Positions 1-6,478 of a stretch of DNA of 8,456 nucleotides are shown piece after piece; within the stretch, counting starts at the first letter, position 1, and the number at the start of each line of letters is the position of its first letter. Below the pieces are notes generated by a model that did no database searches, was not told the DNA's origin, and saw nothing but the letters and a program-made list of their open reading frames with translations. The stretch spans positions 1 through 8,456 of the forward strand of contig JAUVIY010000097.1 of assembly GCA_030592625.1 (NCBI GenBank). Reading direction: 5' to 3'. The DNA comes from Spirochaeta sp. (lineage in GTDB: Bacteria; Spirochaetota; Spirochaetia; DSM-2461). The position numbers and the translations under genes are program-made.

Positions 1-1561
1 CCACGTCATCCACCGCCTGATCCTGACCGAATATCATCCCTTTCAGAGCGCCGGCCAGATTCATCAGACGGTCGGTTTCACCGGCAGATACGGTTTTCTC
101 CGGAATCCTGGCAATTCTTGCGAGAACCTTTTCGATGTCGGAAACGGCAACTCTCGGCAGAAGCCCCTCGTCAACCGGCACCGGTACAGCAGGGGCATCG
201 GAAACCGCTTTTTCATCTGTATCGAAGAGCTCGCCGGATTCCGGTGTTACCACCGTCGTAACCGGGTCTGCCTCAGCAACGGTCTGCTTCTCCTCATGCA
301 GACGCTTCCAGGCTCCGGCTTCATCAATCAGGTCAATAGCCTTGTCCGGAAGGTGCTTTTCATTGAGGAACTGATCCGATAAGTCCACCGCCGCCCTGAG
401 TGCATCATCATCGAACATGACTCCGTGATGCACTTCATATGCTCTCCGTAGACCGAGAAGAATTTGATATGTTTCGTCTTTTGAGGGTTCCGGAACGTCG
501 ATGCGCTGGAAACGCCGTGCCAGGGCATGATCTTTCTCGAAGTATTTCTTGAAATCGTCATATGTGGTGGAACCGATACAGCGGAGTTTACCCGACATCA
601 GTGCCGGCTTGAGCAGATTGGACGCATCCATACTTCCGCCTGATGTCGCTCCGGCACCAATAACAGTATGTATCTCATCAATGAAGAGAATTACATTATC
701 CTTTGCTTCAAGATCTGTAAGAACCTTCTTGATCCGCTCTTCGAAATCTCCTCGATATCGTGTTCCTGCGAGCAACGATCCCATATCAAGGGACCAGATC
801 CGAAAATTCTTGAGGAAACGGGGAATATCCCCGTCTACGATCCGTCGCGCCAGCCCTTCGGTAATGGCCGTCTTGCCGACACCGGGGTCTCCGACATGCA
901 CCGGATTATTTTTCAGACGACGGCTGAGCACCTGCATCGTCCGCTCGAGGATATCTTCCCTGCCGATGAGGGGCTCCAGTTCTCCCTGTTCGGCCCGTGC
1001 CGTCAGGTCCGTTGCGTATTTCTCCAGGGCACCGGCCTTCGCTTTTTTACTCCGCTGGTTTGCAGTCTGTTCATGACTCTCGAAAATATTTCCGATATAA
1101 TCGACCGGATCAGCCAACTCTTCCTCTTCTTCGTACTCAATCGCCAACCCGTGGGATACAACCTCAAGCAGCCTGATGCGATTGACGCCGGCCTTTCGGA
1201 GATAATATGACGCAAAAGAGTCTTCAAGTTCGAAAAGGGCCACGAGAAGATCCGAAGAGGTTATCTCATCCTTACCGGCACTGCTCATATGGAGTACCGT
1301 CCTCTCGATAACGGCCTGCCACCCTTCGGTCAGGACAGGTTCAGTATCTTTCACCGTCTCCATGTATCTGGCAAAGTACCCTTCGATGTTTTCCCGGATT
1401 TCATCCGGGTCGGCATCGCATTCTTCAAGAATATCCCGGGGATTATCAAATACCAGAGCCGTATACAGAAGATGCTCTGGAGTGATGTATTCATGTCCCT
1501 TGTTCCTGGCTTCATGGTAAGCCGCGTTCAGGATTCCCTGAACTTCGTCGGTAGGTCTCAT
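1..1561 (-). CDS. clpA: ClpA, AAA+ unfoldase of ClpAP protease (5' part, 520 codons; runs off left edge)
   Basis: ATP-driven unfoldase that docks on ClpP and, with ClpS, degrades N-degron and other substrates in the cytoplasm. The reading frame is open from the ATG at 1561 to the window edge, so the gene is partial, not broken. Residues 1-140 are the Clp N-domain that binds ClpS. The first AAA+ module follows from about 182, with Walker A GDPGVGKT (224-231), pore loop [11 protein letters not shown] (266-276), Walker B ILFIDE (291-296) and the arginine-finger pair ALARRFQ (346-352). There is no ClpB/ClpC middle domain, and the segment [12 protein letters not shown] (481-492) plus FGQDQAV before the second module is typical of ClpA. 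Odd points are an extra Pro/Glu/Asp-rich stretch at about 425-468, and His at 222, just before Walker A, where Leu is usual. The start lies one base after the clpS stop, with GGAG at 1572-1575 inside clpS, implying translational coupling. The second AAA+ module lies outside the window. Confidence 0.97.
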   Translation of the reverse strand, partial: MRPTDEVQGILNAAYHEARNKGHEYITPEHLLYTALVFDNPRDILEECDADPDEIRENIEGYFARYMETVKDTEPVLTEGWQAVIERTVLHMSSAGKDEITSSDLLVALFELEDSFASYYLRKAGVNRIRLLEVVSHGLAIEYEEEEELADPVDYIGNIFESHEQTANQRSKKAKAGALEKYATDLTARAEQGELEPLIGREDILERTMQVLSRRLKNNPVHVGDPGVGKTAITEGLARRIVDGDIPRFLKNFRIWSLDMGSLLAGTRYRGDFEERIKKVLTDLEAKDNVILFIDEIHTVIGAGATSGGSMDASNLLKPALMSGKLRCIGSTTYDDFKKYFEKDHALARRFQRIDVPEPSKDETYQILLGLRRAYEVHHGVMFDDDALRAAVDLSDQFLNEKHLPDKAIDLIDEAGAWKRLHEEKQTVAEADPVTTVVTPESGELFDTDEKAVSDAPAVPVPVDEGLLPRVAVSDIEKVLARIARIPEKTVSAGETDRLMNLAGALKGMIFGQDQAVDDV

Positions 1562-1562
1562 A

Positions 1563-1877
1563 TCAGGCCTTCTCCAATACGCTCCGCAAAGGGAACTCCC
1601 GTTCCCGTGCCAACTGGGTTACCTGGGTGACTTTCGTACTTCCTAAGTCATAAGGGTAAATACCAACCATTCCCCGCCCCTTGTTATGCACATCCAGCAT
1701 TATCTTCGTGGCTTCAATCGGCGGTTTGTGAAATACCGATACCAGTATCTCAACCACAAAATCCCTGGGAGTGTAATCATCGTTCAGAAGAACGACTTTC
1801 CACATATCGGGTTCTTTTATTTCTTCTCTTATTTCTTCCAGCACTTCGCTGTTGTTATTTTCTTTCGGATCACCCAT
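1563..1877 (-). CDS. clpS: ClpS, N-degron adaptor for ClpA
   Basis: Small adaptor (104 residues, normal for the family) that binds destabilising N-terminal residues and delivers the protein to the ClpA N-domain. An acidic, flexible N-terminus (1-25) is followed by the ClpS core [12 protein letters not shown]. Pocket residues are visible: Asn32-Asp33-Asp34, which bind the alpha-amino group, and His64 in LDVHNKG. The C-terminus has TKVTQV and the family-like ending PLRSVLEKA. The residue after TP, Met40 in E. coli, is Arg38 here, as I recall for some plastid and alphaproteobacterial ClpS proteins; this may narrow substrate choice. I see no Shine-Dalgarno before the ATG at 1877, and a promoter-like pair lies so close that the mRNA may be almost leaderless. 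It is the first gene of the clpS-clpA pair. Confidence 0.97.
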   Translation of the reverse strand: MGDPKENNNSEVLEEIREEIKEPDMWKVVLLNDDYTPRDFVVEILVSVFHKPPIEATKIMLDVHNKGRGMVGIYPYDLGSTKVTQVTQLAREREFPLRSVLEKA

Positions 1878-1885
1878 ATCTATAG

Positions 1886-1914
1886 AATTTACGACTTTCG
1901 CTTCATACTATCAA
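1886..1914 (-). promoter_or_regulatory. Candidate promoter for clpS-clpA
   Basis: Read on the minus strand, TTGATA (1914-1909) and TAAATT (1891-1886) are separated by exactly 17 bases. The -35 box matches 5 of 6 consensus positions and the -10 box 4 of 6. The predicted transcription start would be near 1879, about two bases before the clpS ATG. The missing Shine-Dalgarno fits such a very short leader. This is pattern matching only. Confidence 0.35.
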
Positions 1915-1953
1915 TGCGGAAGTTCGGTTCCACCAATGAAAAGAATTAGCAGC

Positions 1954-1971
1954 TCTTTGGTTTTACAAAGA
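1954..1971. repeat. Perfect 6-bp inverted repeat over a -35 box
   Basis: TCTTTG (1954-1959) and CAAAGA (1966-1971) flank a six-base centre, GTTTTA. The right arm overlaps the -35 box of the plus-strand promoter, so it could be an operator. A repeat this short can arise by chance. Confidence 0.3.
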
Positions 1972-1990
1972 ATAATCCCTGCGCTATCAT
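1962..1990 (+). promoter_or_regulatory. Sigma-70-type promoter for the secreted-protein gene
   Basis: TTTACA (1962-1967) and TATCAT (1985-1990) are each 5 of 6 to consensus and are spaced by 17 bases. Transcription would start near 1997, giving a leader of about 23 bases that contains the Shine-Dalgarno at 2008. Confidence 0.65.
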
Positions 1991-2007
1991 GTAAGTTAAC
2001 TCATGTC

Positions 2008-2013
2008 GGGAGG
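2008..2013 (+). promoter_or_regulatory. Shine-Dalgarno that fixes the start at 2020
   Basis: GGGAGG lies six bases before the ATG at 2020. The frame stays open upstream to 1852, but the signal peptide begins only at this ATG and the promoter lies between the two, so the longer start is wrong. Confidence 0.85.
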
Positions 2014-2019
2014 CTCCTG

Positions 2020-2691
2020 ATGAAACGTGCCGCCATACTTCTCTTCATTTTCCTGGCTTTTACAATAACTGTAAGCGCTTCGGAGTTATTTTTTGATGAT
2101 CTTTCGGATGCCCAGCGCTACGATCTCGCGGATGCATATGATCGTGTTGCCGATCGATTCGATGAACTGGACGACACAAAGAGAGCTGAGAGCTTCAGGT
2201 CGATGGTCCAGATAATCTTCCCGGGATTCGGCCGGGTTGAACGTCCTGTCCAGGCAGAAGAGCCGGCACGGACTCAGCGTCCGGAACAGACTGCACCCGA
2301 CCCTGCAGGCGGAGACGCTTCATTTTATTATTTCAACAAGCTTCTACGTGGGATTTTCAATGAGAATATTTCTCTGACTCTCTCGGTTATCGCCGATACC
2401 CTCTATCTTCCACTCTTCGATGCCGGAGTGGACAAGGCCATGGTCGCTTCCGAACTGGAATGGTTCTTTTCAGAATACGACGTCACCTCTGTAGCACCTG
2501 ATGATGTTTTCAGAATGACCACCATGCAAGTGATACCGCTGGACAACGGCTATTGGAGACTGGACATCCAAACTTGGCCCGAGTATGCCGATGTAATCCC
2601 GGAAGTCACATTCTGGGCGGAGAAGATGGGCTTCTATTTCCGTAAATTTCCCGAGGGTTGGAGATTGGCGGCTATCGGCCCCGTAGCCTAA
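2020..2691 (+). CDS. Predicted secreted protein of unknown function
   Basis: I do not recognise this family. The 223-residue product starts with Lys-Arg and a long hydrophobic core, with a likely signal-peptidase site after Ser-Ala at about residue 20-21 (TVSA, then SELFF). There is no Cys for a lipobox, so it is probably periplasmic rather than a lipoprotein. Residues 22-75 look helical and charged (DAQRYDLADAYDRVADRF), and 75-105 form a Pro/Glu/Ala-rich linker. From about 110 to the end is a compact mixed domain rich in aromatic residues, ending FRKFPEGWRLAAIGPVA. The pattern of a long helix then strands ending in a GWRL-type strand recalls NTF2/SnoaL-like folds, but that is only an impression. 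It has its own promoter and ribosome site, stands alone on the plus strand and converges on the UPF0260 gene, with overlapping stop codons at 2688-2691. I see no terminator after it. Confidence 0.85.
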   Translation: MKRAAILLFIFLAFTITVSASELFFDDLSDAQRYDLADAYDRVADRFDELDDTKRAESFRSMVQIIFPGFGRVERPVQAEEPARTQRPEQTAPDPAGGDASFYYFNKLLRGIFNENISLTLSVIADTLYLPLFDAGVDKAMVASELEWFFSEYDVTSVAPDDVFRMTTMQVIPLDNGYWRLDIQTWPEYADVIPEVTFWAEKMGFYFRKFPEGWRLAAIGPVA

Positions 2692-2999
2692 TCGGCAATA
2701 TCTGATATCACCAACCTGGATTCAGAAAACACGCGGGGCCTGAATCTACGGACATAACCACAACTCGGCGGTAGATATGCCGCAAAGAGTGCCCGAAACA
2801 ATGTGATCCGCCGACATCGAGGATACACCTTGAATCGGCGCTCATAAATCCTGCACATCATGGTTGCTTCATCCAGCCAGGGGCAGGGACGTGAATGATC
2901 CAGTATCCAGGTTTTATCCTCCTGCCGGACCTTCTCATAGCAGCACAGACCGCAACGGTGGCAGTAGTTGTCCCAACACTTTTCAATATTGAGTAACAT
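2688..2999 (-). CDS. UPF0260 (YcgN/YkgJ-like) cysteine-cluster protein
   Basis: A small 103-residue cytoplasmic protein with eight cysteines in the UPF0260 pattern: Cys13-x2-Cys16-x2-Cys19-Cys20, then Cys39, Cys49, Cys62 and Cys80. The segment CRIYERRF (49-56) and the ending YLPPSCGY (75-82) closely match what I recall of E. coli YcgN. The family is annotated as zinc- or iron-chelating, with no settled function. It is shorter than YcgN (about 150 residues), lacking the C-terminal tail. The chosen ATG at 2999 is four bases after the stop of the upstream gene and has no clear Shine-Dalgarno, so expression probably depends on translational coupling. The longer open frame upstream overlaps the NHL/VWA gene and has no family-like sequence. 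It is the last gene of the five-gene run. Confidence 0.88.
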   Translation of the reverse strand: MLLNIEKCWDNYCHRCGLCCYEKVRQEDKTWILDHSRPCPWLDEATMMCRIYERRFKVYPRCRRITLFRALFAAYLPPSCGYVRRFRPRVFSESRLVISDIAD

Positions 3000-3003
3000 G
3001 GAA

Positions 3004-5064
3004 TTACTGAAGCAGGGCGAAAGTGCCCGATTCGTCCCGGCCGCTCTTGTTGATATAGATGACTTCGACGGATACCGGCAGAAATTCCCTGCCGTATCCT
3101 GAAGAACGGGGAGTCCGCCATACAACGGTATAACGCCCAATTCCGGATTTTCTGATCCGCTCAACGATGATACCACTGCCTTCGGGACGGTACATATAGG
3201 ATGATTCACCTCCGGTCTGGGCTGCGATGTAGTCCAGCTCCCTGCTGCTGAGACTGCTATCGCTGTATACCGGATAAAATACAATTCCGTTATTCGCCAT
3301 CAGACGTGCGGTTTCCACCAGACCATAACGGTCAAATGCGGTGGATGACGGCAGCCGATTGATGAATGCAACAACGGCTTTCCGGTTTCTATCCGGAATG
3401 ATGCGCGTCGCCGCAAGCCTCAGAGCTTCATCCCACAATACGGGTCGATTCCCGACTGATTCCTGAATCACTCCCATGAATGCATCCATACCCTTATCCG
3501 GGTTGATGTCGTGTACTACGGCATTATCCCCGGCACCGACTATCGATAGTGAGTCCCCGGCATTAAGGGCGCCGGTCAAATCGTTTACACCTCGAAGAAG
3601 AGATTGAACATTTTGATTATCCCCGGACAGATCGATGACGGTGACAACGGAGACCAGATCGTCTTCGGAAGAACTCCAATCGAGTTCCGGTTGACCCAGG
3701 GATAGTTCACCATCAAACACGCGAAAATTGGACGCATCCAAGCCTGAAATGGCATGTCCCATTCTGTCTCGAACCGAGATATCAACAACAATATCAGGAT
3801 AGGCATCCCCCCGGACACGGTCCAGAGTGATATCCAATCCGCCGTATAATGTTGATAGCGGTGTGAGAAGCACAATTCTGTCATTATCAAAATCACATAC
3901 GGCCAGATTACCGTTATCATCCGGGAAGGCGGAAGTTATCCGATGATTCCCTGATCCGAGGGTCGCTTCCACTTCCAATTCTCCGGATAGAAGATTTATC
4001 CTCATAACCTTATTCCCATCGGCAATCAGAAGAAAACCGTCGAGGAGTGAAAGACCTTCGGGAGCCGTCAGTCCCTCTTCTATCAAGGGACCGAGATAAT
4101 TCCCCGATGGATCGAAGACATCCACCGTTCCTCTCAGTGAATCGGCAACATAGACTCTGTCTCCGTCACATGCGATCCCCGATGGTCCATCGAAACCTTC
4201 GAATCGACCACCGGCTTCAAGGCTCAGGATATGCTGTCCGTCGAGATTCCATTTCGCCACACGTCGATTTCCCCAGTCACTGATATAAACAAAATCGCCG
4301 TCCGTCGAAAGAGCCATGTATTGGGGGCCTAGGAATTGCCCTTCTTTCCTTCCGGTTTCCCCCCATGTTTCAACTCGATATCCCCGGTTGTACCCCGCCA
4401 TGGACAGGACCGAAATCCGGTCGGATTGGAATTCGCTGACCAGGAGACGGTCGTCAGCGGTCGGCAATATGTCGAACGGTCTGTCAAATCCCTCCAGACC
4501 GCCTTCATAACGCTCCACCAGGGTGCCGTTGGCATCAAGCCGTATCAATTCTCCTCCGGCATAGGAAGCCACCAGGAGAGAGCCTGAACCGTCACCGGCA
4601 CTCCGTACCACGGTAGGTCTTTCAAAATATCTGATATTGTCCTCGAAGCCATGAAAGGCCACGAGAGGAATCCACTCATCGTCTACGGGAATTTCCTCTT
4701 CACCCGACAAGCGCCTTCTTAATTGTTCCGCCCGATTCTGCAGAGATGTGGAAGCCAGCCCGTCGTCTGCCAGACGATCCCAAACTTTCAGAGCGGCATC
4801 CTCCATTCCTGAACGCCAATATGAACGACCGAGCCACTCACGGATACCGGGATCGGCAGGATTCAGAGTTACGGCTCTTTCCAGAGCCAGAAGGGCCTTG
4901 CCCGGCAATCCATCGTTATAGGAGATGACTCCCCAGCGCCATTCTTCCAGGGCCTGGACGGCTTCAAGACTGACATCCTGGGCACCGGCAAAGGGAACTG
5001 CCAGGATTCCGATCAGCAGGAGAAAGGCCGCGATACGGCGATCAGTTGTAATCCGGCTGTTCAT
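3004..5064 (-). CDS. Secreted TPR / NHL-repeat / von Willebrand-A protein
   Basis: A 686-residue exported protein, likely a scaffold or binding protein in the periplasm or on the cell surface. Domains in order: a signal peptide at 1-28 (cleavage after AGA); TPR-like helices at about 36-118 (ALLALERAVTLNPADP); a beta-propeller of NHL-type repeats at about 145-405, with recurring motifs such as YISDWGNRRVAKWN, YVADSLRGTVDVFD and AVCDFDNDRIVLL; a short strand-rich segment at 422-465 (VRDRMGHAISGLDASNFRVFDG) like the one preceding VWA in VWFA-related proteins; and a VWA-like domain at about 470-640. The VWA metal motif DxSxS reads DLSGD (478-482), and the usual TDGxD loop reads INRLPSS, so the metal site is degenerate. 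The start at 5064 overlaps the upstream TPR gene by 23 bases and has GGAGG at 5077-5081, 12 bases away. The open frame continues to 5355, but that part is the TPR gene read in another frame. The ligand is unknown. Confidence 0.9.
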   Translation of the reverse strand: MNSRITTDRRIAAFLLLIGILAVPFAGAQDVSLEAVQALEEWRWGVISYNDGLPGKALLALERAVTLNPADPGIREWLGRSYWRSGMEDAALKVWDRLADDGLASTSLQNRAEQLRRRLSGEEEIPVDDEWIPLVAFHGFEDNIRYFERPTVVRSAGDGSGSLLVASYAGGELIRLDANGTLVERYEGGLEGFDRPFDILPTADDRLLVSEFQSDRISVLSMAGYNRGYRVETWGETGRKEGQFLGPQYMALSTDGDFVYISDWGNRRVAKWNLDGQHILSLEAGGRFEGFDGPSGIACDGDRVYVADSLRGTVDVFDPSGNYLGPLIEEGLTAPEGLSLLDGFLLIADGNKVMRINLLSGELEVEATLGSGNHRITSAFPDDNGNLAVCDFDNDRIVLLTPLSTLYGGLDITLDRVRGDAYPDIVVDISVRDRMGHAISGLDASNFRVFDGELSLGQPELDWSSSEDDLVSVVTVIDLSGDNQNVQSLLRGVNDLTGALNAGDSLSIVGAGDNAVVHDINPDKGMDAFMGVIQESVGNRPVLWDEALRLAATRIIPDRNRKAVVAFINRLPSSTAFDRYGLVETARLMANNGIVFYPVYSDSSLSSRELDYIAAQTGGESSYMYRPEGSGIIVERIRKSGIGRYTVVWRTPRSSGYGREFLPVSVEVIYINKSGRDESGTFALLQ

Positions 5065-5728
5065 GGGTCCTAACGGCCTCCAAATGACCTTTGATAATCT
5101 CGTCTCCCGGACAGCTTGAAAGCGCTTCGGTAAGATAGCGGACAGCCTCCGAAGTTTTGCCGGTCCGAAACAGTGCCCAGCCCAGGGAATCACGATATGC
5201 CATGTTCTCCGGAGCCCTCTCGACAGCTTTGCGGCACAATTCAACGGCCGCATCTGGGTCCTCACCACTATCCGCAAGCAGATAGCCCAGACCGTTAACG
5301 GCGTTGGGATTCTCATCATCGAGTTTAAGGGCTTCACGATAGCTTTCAAGGGCAAGATCCGTCCGATCCTGCCGCCATTGACAATATCCCAGAGCAGACC
5401 AGGCCTGAGGTGATTCGAATCCTTCCTGAAGTACTTCCCTGAGCTGCTGTTCGGCTCCTTCTATGTCATCACCTTCCACCAGCAGCCATGAGAGAAGCAT
5501 TCGAGCCTGATACATACGGACCAGATGGCTGTCCCGACTGATAACCTGTTTGAGCAATCTCATGGCCTCTTCGGGTTCACCCAACCGGACATGACAGAGA
5601 CCCATGTAATAAGCCAGCTCCGGATCCTCTGCCGGATCTGTTTCTTCAGCCAGGAAAGTCTCCAATGCAGCGGAGTAGCGGCCTTCCTTATAAAGAAAAA
5701 AGCCGTCTTCCCTGAAGTTCACACTCAT
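5042..5728 (-). CDS. Cytoplasmic TPR-repeat protein
   Basis: A 228-residue protein made almost wholly of tetratricopeptide repeats, at about 6-28, 37-66, 75-103, 108-139, 142-173 and 177-207. The clearest are AWSALGYCQWRQDRTDLALESYREALKLDDENP and AYRDSLGWALFRTGKTSEAVRYLTEAL read as helix pairs. There is no signal peptide or membrane segment. TPR arrays act as protein-binding scaffolds; the partner cannot be read from the sequence. The ATG at 5728 overlaps the surE stop as ATGA and has a strong Shine-Dalgarno, GGAGGGG, at 5732-5738. An in-frame ATG at 5740 adds four residues but sits on top of that ribosome site, so it was rejected. The next gene also carries TPRs but is exported, so the two may act on opposite sides of the inner membrane. 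Confidence 0.92.
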   Translation of the reverse strand: MSVNFREDGFFLYKEGRYSAALETFLAEETDPAEDPELAYYMGLCHVRLGEPEEAMRLLKQVISRDSHLVRMYQARMLLSWLLVEGDDIEGAEQQLREVLQEGFESPQAWSALGYCQWRQDRTDLALESYREALKLDDENPNAVNGLGYLLADSGEDPDAAVELCRKAVERAPENMAYRDSLGWALFRTGKTSEAVRYLTEALSSCPGDEIIKGHLEAVRTHEQPDYN

Positions 5729-6471
5729 ATTCCCCTCCATTCCATCCTATCATGAATAGAGATGCTTGGGGCGAAAGACGGTTCAACGGCAACAGGGCTG
5801 ACGGAAATATCCCCATTGAATATGGTTCGGGTGTCTGTTCCTTCATCATCAGAAGACTCGATAGCAGCAGGCTGCAGGAACCAGTACTCCCCGCCACGAG
5901 GCGATCGAAAACTTACCATTTCGTCTTTATACCGTCGTTTTCCCGGTCGAGTAATCACAACTTGGGAATCAGTCTGATAATTTTCGGGCCAGTTGATGTT
6001 GAGAAAGCGGTCTTCATCCCACATGTCGATCAGGTTTTTCAGATTTCCGGAAAGGAAAGATGCAGCCTTTCCGTACTCCCACGGCCCGGTGAATGATGCG
6101 ATTGAGATGGCTACCGATGGTATGCCCCTGAGTGCGGCTTCACGAGCCGCGGCACAGGTTCCGGAATACAGAATATCGGTTCCCAGATTGGGTCCCTTGT
6201 TAATTCCGGAAATCACCAGATCCGGCAATCGGGGAAGTAGGACCTGAATGCTCAGATTCACGCAATCCACCGGCGTACCATGTACGGTATAATGCCGATC
6301 CGGAAAACGATTGAGTTTTATTCCTTCGTTCAGAGTTATACTGTGGGATTGACCGCTCATTTCCCGTTCTGGAGCGACTATCCACACATCATGAGTATTT
6401 CTCAGCTCGCTCTCCAGGGCGTCCAGCCCCGGAGCGCCTGGTCCATCGTCATTTGTCAGCAGTAAGATCAT
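5725..6471 (-). CDS. surE: SurE, 5'/3'-nucleotidase (survival protein)
   Basis: A 248-residue metal-dependent phosphatase that removes phosphate from nucleoside 5'- and 3'-monophosphates, and in some members acts on short polyphosphate; it helps survival in stationary phase. The family signature TNDDG is at 6-10 with metal ligands Asp8 and Asp9. Ser39 (REMSGQSHS) and Asn91 (SGINKGPNLG) complete the metal site. The segments YSGTCAAAREAALRGIP and, near the end, GDISVSPV are also family-typical. Length is normal. I chose the ATG at 6471 because SurE proteins begin directly at the first strand before NDDG. A GTG at 6504 would add 11 residues, but it abuts its possible ribosome site. The chosen ATG has no strong Shine-Dalgarno and is seven bases after the preceding stop, so coupling to the kinase gene is likely. 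Confidence 0.96.
   Translation of the reverse strand: MILLLTNDDGPGAPGLDALESELRNTHDVWIVAPEREMSGQSHSITLNEGIKLNRFPDRHYTVHGTPVDCVNLSIQVLLPRLPDLVISGINKGPNLGTDILYSGTCAAAREAALRGIPSVAISIASFTGPWEYGKAASFLSGNLKNLIDMWDEDRFLNINWPENYQTDSQVVITRPGKRRYKDEMVSFRSPRGGEYWFLQPAAIESSDDEGTDTRTIFNGDISVSPVAVEPSFAPSISIHDRMEWRGI
5732..5738 (-). promoter_or_regulatory. Shine-Dalgarno that fixes the TPR-gene start
   Basis: GGAGGGG on the minus strand ends three bases before the ATG at 5728. It lies within the surE coding end and selects the ATGA-overlapping start over the ATG at 5740. Confidence 0.75.
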
Positions 6472-6478
6472 TATGTCA

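Noticed and set aside
549..1210. Two overlapping plus-strand open frames of 175 and 180 codons
   Set aside because: They lie wholly antisense to clpA, whose minus-strand frame matches the family throughout. The plus-strand translations look like no protein and lack ribosome sites.
1..1561. Possible frameshift or pseudogene in clpA
   Set aside because: Translating the minus strand by hand from 1561 to 1 gives 520 uninterrupted, family-like codons.
1852..2019. Upstream extension of the plus-strand secreted-protein gene
   Set aside because: It would overlap clpS and run through the promoter at 1962-1990. The Shine-Dalgarno and signal peptide both point to the ATG at 2020.
3000..3284. Longer N-terminus for the UPF0260 protein
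   Set aside because: The extra 95 residues overlap the NHL/VWA gene in another frame and have no resemblance to the family.
5065..5355. 97-residue N-terminal extension of the NHL/VWA protein
   Set aside because: It is the TPR gene read in another frame. The signal peptide starts at 5064, and export requires it at the N-terminus.
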